5,838 nt of DNA, taken from positions 1 through 5,838 of the forward strand of contig CALCOR010000145.1 of assembly GCA_937897085.1 (NCBI GenBank). The letters run 5' to 3'. A program made the position numbers and the translations under genes. This document shows, one piece after another, positions 1-5,838 of the stretch. The stretch comes from an uncultured euryarchaeote. GTDB lineage: Archaea > Thermoplasmatota > Poseidoniia > Poseidoniales > Thalassarchaeaceae. The notes under the pieces are model-generated. The model was not told the DNA's origin. It saw nothing but the letters and a program-made list of their open reading frames with translations, and searched no databases. The stretch's first letter is position 1. Each line of letters opens with the position of its first letter.

Positions 1-1
1 C

Positions 2-2371
2 ACTCAGGTCGGCAGTGACCAGTACAAATCGAGCATATCCGGAGGGAGTTACTCTTCGGATTCTCTCAGCACGAGTAATCGCATTCCCAGTTCACTGAAT
101 CCCGGGACCTACTACTGGGGCTACATCGTCGATGAGCGCGACGACGTGGATGAGCAGGATGAGAACAACAACGACTACACCTGCAACCAGGTGACCATCG
201 AGGATGACCTGCCCGACATTGTGGCTGACGACGTCGGCACCTCCTCGTCATCGGCGGTGATGGGCGACACCATCTCGGTGACCTACCGGATCGAAAACGA
301 CGGCCACGACTACACCGGCTCATTCTACTGGGAACTCTACCTCTCGACTGACCGCACCATCACAACCAGCGACATCTTCGTCGATGAATTCAGCCGAAGC
401 AGCATATCTCCCGGATACTACTACTCAGGGACCCAGTACAGCGTTCAGATTCCGTCAGGAATCAATCCGGGCTACTACTATCTCGGAATGATAGCCGACA
501 GTCGAACCTCGGTGTCTGAACTCGACGAGACGAACAACGTGGTGGCGGACAGTGGACGCATCAACATCGAGGAGCAGGCCGACCTGGTGCCGGGCACAGT
601 TTCCGGGCCGAACTCTGCGTACACCGGTGATCAGGTGAGCCTGTCATGGCGCATCGACAACGACGGCGACGACGACTCTGGCTGGTTCTACTGGAAGGCA
701 TACCTCTCCACCGACCGCACCATCACCAGCAGCGACACGCAGGTAGGTTCGACGCAGCAGGCGAACAGCATCTACGGCGGCTCCTATCGCTCAGGAAGCC
801 TTTCTGTGACCATCCCGAGCAGCCTCTCGTCACGCACCTACTACTGGGGCATCATCGCTGACACGACCGACCGTGTCGACGAGGGAGATGAATCCAACAA
901 CGCCGACGATGGCAACAGCATCTCGATCACCGTGGGAGAACCTGACCTCAGGGCGGACTACATCTCTGTCAACTCGGCGACTCGCACCATCTGTGAACAG
1001 GGGACGGTGACGGTTGACCTGGATGTCTCCAACCAAGGCAATGTCAACGCCAACTCCCACTACTACGACGTATCGTTCTCCACGAGTGGTGGGTTCGGGA
1101 CTTGGATCAGCATCGGTCAGGGCACCGGACCTGGTGGAGTATCGAGTTACTCGCATCAGCCGAGTGGAACCATCCCCGCTTCGATGACGCCGGGGACCTA
1201 CTACGTACGGCTGTTCGTCGACTACAACAACTACATCTCGGAAAGTGACGAGTACAACAACGATGTCATGTCTTCAAGCGCACAGTTGACCGTTCAGCAG
1301 TGCGATCCCGACTTGGTTCCCACCGCGATCTCCGGTCCGTCGGCGGGTGCGCGCGGAGGGACAGTCCAGGTATCGGTATCTGTGGCCAATCAAGGGGTGG
1401 TGACGGCGAACGACGTTCCTGTGGACATCTTCCTGTCAGCAGACCAGACGATCACCAACCAGGATGACTACGTCGGCTCCAAGACCATCGCCAGTCTTGG
1501 GGCCGGTGCCACTTGGTCCGATACGCTTGCCCTGACAGTCCCCTCGAACCTTGGTAGCGGTTGCTGGTACTGGGGTGTGCTCGTCGACATCAACAACGCG
1601 ATCCAGGAACTCGATGAGACCAACAATGCCCTTGCGAACAGTCAGCAGTTCTGTGTGCAGCAGCCGAACCTCCGAGTAGTGTCTGTCAGCGCGCCCGCGA
1701 GCGCGACCTCGGGGCAGAGCGTGGATGTCGTCGTATCCATCCAGAACAGCGGCGGGTCGGCAGCACCCTCATTCGAGTACAGACTCCTGCTCTCCTCAGA
1801 CTCCTCTCCGAGTCCAGATGATGTGCTGCTGGACACCTTCAGCGTGCCAGGACTGGCTGCGGGAAGCAGCACGTCTCAGACGCTGCCAGTCCAGTTCGCG
1901 AGCGATCTGGTCGGGGCGTACCATTTCGTAGTGGAAGTGGATACCGGACAGACCGTTGCTGAGGAGGATGAATCCGACAATTCAGGTGCTTCAGTGCAGA
2001 TTCACATCAGCGCTCCGACGCTGGACCTGCTGGCGGAGCACATCGAGTCGGCGACCTCGGCTGAGCCGGGCCAGACACTGGAGATTCGCTGGGGTGTTGA
2101 GAATCTGGGGCAGGACGAACTCGGATTTCAGGTCGATATCTGGCTCTCAGCAGACCGCTCGCTCGATGGGGGTGACACCCTGCTCACCACCGTCTCAGTC
2201 TCCTCGCTTGATGGGGGTGCACAGACCGACCAGACCTCGATGGTGCACTTGACGGACAACATGACCGGCAGCTGGTGGCTGCTGTTGCACGTCGACTCTG
2301 CAGGGCAGCATGCAGAGGATGACGAGGTGAACAACCTGCTCGCCGCCAGCCGCAGCCTGCGCATCGACACC
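2..2371 (+). repeat. Tandem array of CARDB-like repeats (one partial plus six complete)
   Basis: Each unit opens with a PDL-type strand, has a central N-x-G turn, then an LS(T/A)D...D loop, a P-G-x-Y-Y-W-like strand and a closing E-x-D-E-x-N-N motif. Approximate unit limits are 2-202 (partial), 203-577, 578-940, 941-1303, 1304-1663, 1664-2014 and 2015-2371. The Asp-Glu pair of the closing motif begins at 158, 524, 887, 1247, 1613, 1967 and, using the second Asp-Glu of EDDE, 2321. The steps are therefore 366, 363, 360, 366, 354 and 354 bases. The motif reads DENNN, DETNN, DESNN, DEYNN, DETNN, DESDN and DEVNN. The N-terminal units (0-2) are the most alike and the richest in Tyr, Ser and Asn; units 5 and 6 are more divergent. 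The motif pattern matches the CARDB family as I know it. Confidence 0.88.
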
Positions 2372-3751
2372 GAGGCTCCCGAGCCTGAGGGCAATGGGCT
2401 TCCCGGATGCGATGATCCGAACAGCGATGGTGAGGGCGGAAGCGATGCTGCCGGCACCCGTTCCTCGGCAACCAATCTCGGCCTCGACCCGGTCGCCTTG
2501 ACGATCGATGGTTGCCTGCTCGGTTCTGACGCGGACGACTGGTACTCGTTCGTGCTCAGCGTCAACAACCAGACGACAATCGCGCTGACCGCAGAAGGTG
2601 CTGAGTTCAGCATCGTCCTGCACAACGGCACCGCGATGCTCGAACATACCAGCACCGACATCATGACGCCTGTGGTGACGGTATCGGTGCTCAATCAGGA
2701 TGCTGACAACTCCTCACTGCTGTTCCACATCCACGTAAGCCGCGCCAGTAGCGATGCCGGAGGAGCCTACCGACTGCGCCTAGCGACGGTCAACGGGAGT
2801 GAGGATACAGACCTGCTTCCTCCGCCAGCCCCCGAACTGACTCCGCTGGAGGACTGGACCTCGGCTGACGAACTGCCGCTCAAATGGCCGCAGGTGGTCG
2901 ATGAGGGTTCGTCTGGACTGTCGCACTACGAGGTGCGCTGGGCAGGTGGACTCTGGTCACAGGTGTCGAACAACTCGACCAGCCTGAACATCTCGGTGCT
3001 CGCCGACGGGCGCCATTCGTTGGAGGTACGGGCGGTGGACAATGCTGGCAACATCGGGCCGGCGAGCGCCATCTGGGTGCGCATCGATCGCTCCCCGCCC
3101 ACTGTAATCGTGTCTCAACTCGACGCCCAGTACTCCGGACCCCCCGTGCTGCACGTGGGAGTGGTGGTGGATGACGGCGAAGGTAGCGGGATCGGGTCTA
3201 TCCAGTGGTCGTTCGACAACCACACCTGGATCGATTTCCCACCGAGCGGGGCGATCATCTGGTCGGACTGGGAGGACCTCGACCTCTACGTGCGCGTGAC
3301 GGACGGAACCGGTTCGAACACGACTGCGCATCTGGACATCGTCCCACCGAGTCCTCCGGTGAGCGATGACGACCCAAGCGACAGCAGCCCGGATGAATCG
3401 GTATCTGGTACCTCCGTCGGTGAAGTGACGACGTGGGTGCTAATCGTACTGCTGCTGGCGGGGGTTGCCGCGGCGGGCATCTTCCTCGCATTCCGCGGTC
3501 GTGGCTACGAAGACGACGACGATGAGCATGATGAGGGCGGGGCCCCCGATTCACCCCTCGCCGTTGCCGTGGAGCCTACGGTAGTGCAGGCTGCGCAGTT
3601 GCAGCATGTCGCTGATCACCATGGTCTGCCATGGGGGGGAACGTACGAACTGGAAGGTCATCAGGCCATCTATGTCGCTGCAGATGGAGGTCGCTGGTGG
3701 CAGCAGCCTGACGGTTCCTTCCTGCTGGAAGCCTCCGAGGCCGAGCCATGA
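2..3751 (+). CDS. Giant CARDB-repeat surface protein with PPC-like and FN3/Ig-like domains and a C-terminal membrane anchor (5'-partial)
   Basis: The frame is open from base 2 to a TGA at 3749-3751 (1249 residues), so the true start lies upstream. The GTG at 146 falls inside a repeat and is not a credible start. Numbering from the first codon seen: a partial CARDB-like repeat (1-67), six full ones (68-790), a PPC-like domain (about 801-933), an FN3-like domain (about 940-1030), an Ig-like domain (1031-1114), a Pro/Ser/Asp stalk, one hydrophobic helix (1145-1164), and a tail starting FRGRG with an acidic EDDDDEHDE run. The positive residues just after the helix place the tail inside and the rest outside. 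CARDB domains are known in bacterial and archaeal surface proteins and are thought to act in adhesion or as spacers; the ligand here is unknown. The stop overlaps the ATG of the downstream MFS gene. The signal peptide is not in the window. The domain family is fairly sure; the biological role is inferred. Confidence 0.93.
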   Translation, partial: TQVGSDQYKSSISGGSYSSDSLSTSNRIPSSLNPGTYYWGYIVDERDDVDEQDENNNDYTCNQVTIEDDLPDIVADDVGTSSSSAVMGDTISVTYRIENDGHDYTGSFYWELYLSTDRTITTSDIFVDEFSRSSISPGYYYSGTQYSVQIPSGINPGYYYLGMIADSRTSVSELDETNNVVADSGRINIEEQADLVPGTVSGPNSAYTGDQVSLSWRIDNDGDDDSGWFYWKAYLSTDRTITSSDTQVGSTQQANSIYGGSYRSGSLSVTIPSSLSSRTYYWGIIADTTDRVDEGDESNNADDGNSISITVGEPDLRADYISVNSATRTICEQGTVTVDLDVSNQGNVNANSHYYDVSFSTSGGFGTWISIGQGTGPGGVSSYSHQPSGTIPASMTPGTYYVRLFVDYNNYISESDEYNNDVMSSSAQLTVQQCDPDLVPTAISGPSAGARGGTVQVSVSVANQGVVTANDVPVDIFLSADQTITNQDDYVGSKTIASLGAGATWSDTLALTVPSNLGSGCWYWGVLVDINNAIQELDETNNALANSQQFCVQQPNLRVVSVSAPASATSGQSVDVVVSIQNSGGSAAPSFEYRLLLSSDSSPSPDDVLLDTFSVPGLAAGSSTSQTLPVQFASDLVGAYHFVVEVDTGQTVAEEDESDNSGASVQIHISAPTLDLLAEHIESATSAEPGQTLEIRWGVENLGQDELGFQVDIWLSADRSLDGGDTLLTTVSVSSLDGGAQTDQTSMVHLTDNMTGSWWLLLHVDSAGQHAEDDEVNNLLAASRSLRIDTEAPEPEGNGLPGCDDPNSDGEGGSDAAGTRSSATNLGLDPVALTIDGCLLGSDADDWYSFVLSVNNQTTIALTAEGAEFSIVLHNGTAMLEHTSTDIMTPVVTVSVLNQDADNSSLLFHIHVSRASSDAGGAYRLRLATVNGSEDTDLLPPPAPELTPLEDWTSADELPLKWPQVVDEGSSGLSHYEVRWAGGLWSQVSNNSTSLNISVLADGRHSLEVRAVDNAGNIGPASAIWVRIDRSPPTVIVSQLDAQYSGPPVLHVGVVVDDGEGSGIGSIQWSFDNHTWIDFPPSGAIIWSDWEDLDLYVRVTDGTGSNTTAHLDIVPPSPPVSDDDPSDSSPDESVSGTSVGEVTTWVLIVLLLAGVAAAGIFLAFRGRGYEDDDDEHDEGGAPDSPLAVAVEPTVVQAAQLQHVADHHGLPWGGTYELEGHQAIYVAADGGRWWQQPDGSFLLEASEAEP
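338..736 (+). repeat. Near-identical DNA segment in repeats 1 and 2 (338-373 and 701-736)
   Basis: Two 36-base segments exactly 363 bases apart match at 32 positions by hand alignment. Both encode YLSTDRTIT followed by a Ser/Thr and Asp. The four differences all fall in the Ser, Thr and Asn-region codons, two of them silent. The partial unit at the left edge also shares TQVGS, GGSY, IPSSL and TYYWG with unit 2. This suggests comparatively recent duplication or gene conversion among the N-terminal units. Confidence 0.7.
2402..2800 (+). other. PPC-like (pre-peptidase C-terminal type) domain within the surface protein
   Basis: Residues 801-933 lie between the last CARDB unit and the FN3-like domain. 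They begin with a Cys-Asp-Asp-Pro-Asn stretch and a D-A-A-G-T...A-T-N-L segment. Next comes a G-x-L-x-G-S-D-A-D-D-W-Y-S-F core, then alternating beta strands ending in Y-R-L-R-L. The Asp-Asp-Trp-Tyr-x-Phe core and the closing G-x-Y-x-L-x-L strand are typical of PPC domains, beta-sandwich modules common in secreted proteases and archaeal surface proteins. Cys803 and Cys838 could pair. Four N-X-S/T sequons (Asn856, 875, 903, 931) fall here. No protease catalytic domain is visible in the window. Confidence 0.7.
2819..3343 (+). other. FN3-like domain followed by a second Ig-like beta-sandwich, membrane proximal
   Basis: Residues 940-1030 start with a run of prolines and continue with a W...W strand pair, H-Y-E-V-R-W and the E-V-R-A-V-D-N-A-G-N signature. 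That signature is typical of FN3-like and bacterial Ig-like modules. Residues 1031-1114 open with R-S-P-P-T-V and contain D-D-G-E-G-S-G-I and Y-V-R-V-T-D-G-T, a similar fold one domain further on. A short stalk rich in Pro, Ser and Asp (about 1115-1143) then leads to the membrane helix. The modules probably act as rigid spacers or weak binding domains. The fold is inferred from motifs only. Confidence 0.65.
3434..3748 (+). other. C-terminal membrane anchor and cytoplasmic tail of the surface protein
   Basis: A 20-residue hydrophobic helix (residues 1145-1164, WVLIVLLL to FLAF) is followed by R-G-R-G, which fits a stop-transfer sequence. The tail of 85 residues has an acidic cluster at 1170-1178, a Pro/Ala/Val linker and a Gln/His-rich helix-like part. 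It ends in a compact aromatic segment: Y-E-L near 1215, I-Y-V, G-G-R-W-W-Q at 1230-1234 and P-D-G-S-F-L. From memory, short Trp/Gly-rich ends on acidic tails occur in Thermoplasmatota membrane proteins. No enzyme domain is seen. The tail may bind a cytoplasmic partner, but nothing in the sequence identifies one. Confidence 0.75.
3737..3740 (+). promoter_or_regulatory. Shine-Dalgarno-like GAGG for the MFS gene
   Basis: GAGG lies 7 bases upstream of the ATG at 3748, inside the last codons of the upstream gene. It fits the 16S anti-Shine-Dalgarno used by bacteria and many euryarchaea and supports this ATG as the start. With a 4-base ATGA overlap, reinitiation by ribosomes finishing the upstream gene is also likely. 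Confidence 0.5.
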
Positions 3752-5838
3752 GCGAAGATGTGTTCGAGGCTGAAGTCATCGACTCCGCTCCGGCTGACCT
3801 GTTGCGTGAAGGCCGGTTCGACATCGGTGCCGACCCGCGGTTCCGCTACATCTGGTTCTTCATCGTCTATCTCGGATTCTCGATGCCGGGCGCCTTCCTC
3901 GCCTACTGGGGACGCACGCTCGGGCAGGGCGATCACTTCGGGCTGTCCTACGCCACTGTGATGCTCTGGTGGATGGTCACGCAGATCCCGTTCTTCCTGC
4001 GTCCGGTCGCCTCCGTGGTCGTCGACAAGAAAACCGGTCTTCCCGGTGGTCGACGCCGCCCGTGGATGGCCCTGGGAATCATCGGCCACATCGTCCTGCT
4101 GCTGCCGCTGCTGGTCATCGATCTGGGAAGCAGCACGACCCTCTGGTTCCTCATCGTGATGGTCGCCTTCATCCCGCGGGTGTTCGCCGAGCAGGCGATT
4201 GGCGGCCTGATGATCGAGTATCTGCCAAATCCAGGCAGCATCAACGCCACCATCGCGCTCGCGTACCGCGTCGGCGGAAACGCCATCGCGCTGCTGATGG
4301 CGGCACTCATCGGCCAGTCGCTCATTGGCTCTTACGACACGGTCTTCCTCGCCACGGCAGGACTGCTCGTCGTCGGTCTGCTCGGAGGGCTCGGATTCGT
4401 GCTGATGATGCGCGAGGGCAGCATCCTGCGCGGGCCGCACGCCACCCTACCTGTGGATGAGGAGCCGAGCGAAGAGCGGATTGTCGCGGAAAGTGTTGCT
4501 GAGGCGCTCGAGAAGCCGGAGTTGGACTGGCCGGAGGGGACCAGCACGTGGACGAAGTTGCAGGGCGCGCTATCGACGAAAACGGCGGTGGCGGCGCTCG
4601 TCATCGCATTCTTCCTGCCTTTGGGAGATGGCTTCGAGGCGATGTTCGTCACATTCCTGTTCCAGGACCTAGGATGGTCGGACGCGCGGGTGACGAGTTG
4701 GGGGTTCTGGTTTGGAATAGTCACACTGCTCGGCCTCATCGGGCCGATACTGTCCGACTACCGTGACCGCAGAGAGATGCTGAAACTCTACGCGCTGCTC
4801 TCTGCCGGCTGCTATCTCGCCCTCTCGATATCCATGCTTCTGCCTGTTCCGTGGTGGATTCCCGTCGTTCTATGGTTCCCGACGCTGGTGTTCACCGACT
4901 GGATGATGTTCACCTTCATCGCCACCTGGGTGGAGATCAGTGATCCACGACTTGCCTCCACTCACTTCTCGATGTATCAGATGCTGCAGGCGATCTCTGC
5001 CACTTTCATCATGGTCGGGCTGGGGACACTGGTGCTCTGGGTGTCTGGGGAGGCGTTCTGGCTGCTGTTCGGGATGGCGGCGCTGGGGCCGGCCATAGGC
5101 TGGTTCCTGTTCGGATTCATGGAACTCGACGAGGAGAAACGGGGAACCGACCGCTTCGACCTCGATGCGGTCTCAGCCCGCCTGCAAGCGACCCTTCAGA
5201 GAATGGTACCGACCGCGGGCAGCCTCGAAGTGGCTGATGCGCGACCTAGAATGCGCATCGCCGCCGCGCTCGTTGGCGTGATATTGCTTGTCGGAGTCGT
5301 CGCCGCATCGAGCCAGCTCACATTCACAGAGGAGGTCGAGGCCACCGAATGGTCCGCGCAGTTCAACACGAACATGACCGAGTCATCAGTAACTGAATCC
5401 CTCTCACCTGGCGAGACCATTTCAGTGGAGATAGACATGCAGAACCCGGGAATCGTCATTGCCACCTGGATAGCCACCGTGAACCCCTCGGGGGGATTGC
5501 CACCACCGGCCAACCCTCAGTGGCAGGTCGACCTGTATACGCCCGCACCAGTCGACATCACAGATCACGGCAACGCAACCGAGGGCAGTTGGCAGAACGA
5601 AGGCGGTTCCTCGGCGATTGTGAATTCGACAGTACCATCCAGCATGAACGACACGGACGCTGACGCGTTGACGACAAGGGTGGAGGAATGGACTCAGAAG
5701 GAGGGTTGGGACTGGGCACTTGGGACATGGATAGTCGACCTCACATACACAGATGATGGAGATCCAGTATTCACAGCGTCCGCTGAATGCACGATTACAC
5801 TCACAATCGAGTACTATGAACCGCCAAGAGAGTCTGAA
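3748..5838 (+). CDS. MFS transporter (AmpG/PAT- or GPH-like) fused to a C-terminal extracytoplasmic domain (3'-partial)
   Basis: The ATG at 3748 overlaps the upstream stop, and 697 codons follow without a stop to the window edge, so the C-terminus is missing. After a 33-residue polar N-terminus come about 12 hydrophobic helices: 34-55, 65-88, 106-126, 131-155, 167-190, 198-221, 279-300, 317-336, 346-366, 369-395, 405-431 and 435-458. The loop after helix 2 carries a motif-A-like D93...G-G-R-R-R-P-W, and the equivalent loop after helix 8 reads G-P-x-L-S-D-x-R-D-R-R (332-342). A 55-residue acidic loop (222-276) joins the halves. D-P-R-L-A-S-T-H-F after helix 10 recalls AmpG/PAT-family carriers; G-R-R-R-P-W also recalls GPH sugar symporters. 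Buried acidic residues (E148, E157, D294, E297, D384, E396) may couple to ions. A 13th helix (504-521) and at least 176 outside residues follow. The MFS call is firm; the substrate is unknown. Confidence 0.92.
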   Translation, partial: MSEDVFEAEVIDSAPADLLREGRFDIGADPRFRYIWFFIVYLGFSMPGAFLAYWGRTLGQGDHFGLSYATVMLWWMVTQIPFFLRPVASVVVDKKTGLPGGRRRPWMALGIIGHIVLLLPLLVIDLGSSTTLWFLIVMVAFIPRVFAEQAIGGLMIEYLPNPGSINATIALAYRVGGNAIALLMAALIGQSLIGSYDTVFLATAGLLVVGLLGGLGFVLMMREGSILRGPHATLPVDEEPSEERIVAESVAEALEKPELDWPEGTSTWTKLQGALSTKTAVAALVIAFFLPLGDGFEAMFVTFLFQDLGWSDARVTSWGFWFGIVTLLGLIGPILSDYRDRREMLKLYALLSAGCYLALSISMLLPVPWWIPVVLWFPTLVFTDWMMFTFIATWVEISDPRLASTHFSMYQMLQAISATFIMVGLGTLVLWVSGEAFWLLFGMAALGPAIGWFLFGFMELDEEKRGTDRFDLDAVSARLQATLQRMVPTAGSLEVADARPRMRIAAALVGVILLVGVVAASSQLTFTEEVEATEWSAQFNTNMTESSVTESLSPGETISVEIDMQNPGIVIATWIATVNPSGGLPPPANPQWQVDLYTPAPVDITDHGNATEGSWQNEGGSSAIVNSTVPSSMNDTDADALTTRVEEWTQKEGWDWALGTWIVDLTYTDDGDPVFTASAECTITLTIEYYEPPRESE
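5257..5838 (+). other. Thirteenth membrane helix and extracytoplasmic beta-rich domain appended to the MFS carrier
   Basis: Arg499, Arg501 and Arg503 precede a hydrophobic helix (504-521). Because the 12-helix core should end inside, this helix carries the remaining chain (522-697 and beyond) outside. The outside part alternates beta-strand-like segments with Gly/Pro/Asp turns and holds four sequons (Asn542, 609, 626, 634) and one Cys (681). Residues 554-568 read P-G-E-T-I-S-V-E-I-D-M-Q-N-P-G, like the first strands and N-x-G turn of a CARDB or other Ig-like domain. The last residues (T-I-T-L-T-I-E-Y-Y) look like a closing strand, so the gene may end soon after the window. I do not recognise a named family. 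Confidence 0.72.

Noticed and set aside
146..148. GTG as a start codon for the surface protein
   Set aside because: The frame is open and clearly repeat-like upstream to base 2 (GGSY, TYYWG), so this GTG is an internal Val codon.
2..2371. CRISPR-like or satellite DNA from the regular period of about 360 bases
   Set aside because: The period reflects a protein domain repeat of about 120 codons with an intact frame. Units differ at DNA level and there are no short palindromic repeats with spacers.
2128..2694. Minus-strand open frame of 188 codons, with another overlapping it at 2195-2647
   Set aside because: It is opposite repeat 6 and the PPC-like domain. The Ser/Pro/Val-rich product mirrors plus-strand codon bias, and no start signal or family motif is seen.
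3509..3535. GAC/GAT/GAG-rich run as a simple-sequence repeat or slippage site
   Set aside because: The codons vary and encode a plain acidic patch. The run is short and the frame continues intact on both sides.
3748..3751. Frameshift fusing the two genes into one protein
   Set aside because: The upstream stop and the downstream ATG form a normal 4-base overlap with a GAGG in front, and both proteins have complete domain boundaries at this point.
3670..4440. Long minus-strand open frame (256 codons) opposite the junction of the two genes
   Set aside because: Its product is a run of Arg, Asp, Gln, His and Glu with no hydrophobic core or motif. It lies opposite clear helix-coding sequence and is a typical antisense shadow in GC-rich DNA.
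3969..4460. Plus-strand open frame of 163 codons in another frame of the MFS gene
   Set aside because: Its product is Arg/His/Pro-rich, while the overlapping frame gives textbook MFS helices and motif A.

Overview
The window is a stretch of GC-rich coding DNA (roughly 60% G+C by eye) filled by two plus-strand genes that overlap by 4 bases. Both run off the window: the first has lost its N-terminus at the left edge and the second has no stop codon before the right edge. There is no intergenic space, RNA gene, CRISPR array or mobile element that I can support.

Region 1 (2-3751) is the last 1249 codons of a very large surface protein. In order it holds part of one CARDB-type beta-sandwich repeat, six complete repeats with a period of about 120 codons, a PPC-like domain (bacterial pre-peptidase C-terminal type), a fibronectin-III-like domain and a second Ig-like domain. 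A Pro/Ser/Asp-rich stalk, a single membrane helix and an 85-residue cytoplasmic tail follow. The tail has an acidic cluster and a small aromatic Gly/Trp-rich end. It reads as a type I membrane-anchored ectodomain standing off the cell surface.

Region 2 (3748-5838, still open at the edge) starts at an ATGA overlap with the stop of region 1, so the two are very probably co-transcribed and translationally coupled. It encodes a 12-helix major facilitator (MFS) transporter with a motif-A-like loop in each half and an AmpG/PAT-like second half. A 13th helix follows, then at least 176 residues of predicted extracytoplasmic beta-rich sequence with four N-X-S/T sequons. An MFS carrier with a large C-terminal ectodomain is not the usual architecture and is the most unusual thing here.

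The organism is not given. CARDB/PPC surface proteins with one C-terminal helix and a short acidic, Trp-containing tail, a GAGG Shine-Dalgarno-like site, many N-glycosylation sequons and high GC would suit a planktonic archaeon of the Thermoplasmatota, such as Marine Group II (Candidatus Poseidoniales). This rests on protein style, not on a marker gene, and a bacterium cannot be excluded. A working inference is that the two genes form a surface unit: a long binding or scaffold protein plus a transporter that carries its own outward-facing domain. No substrate can be named.
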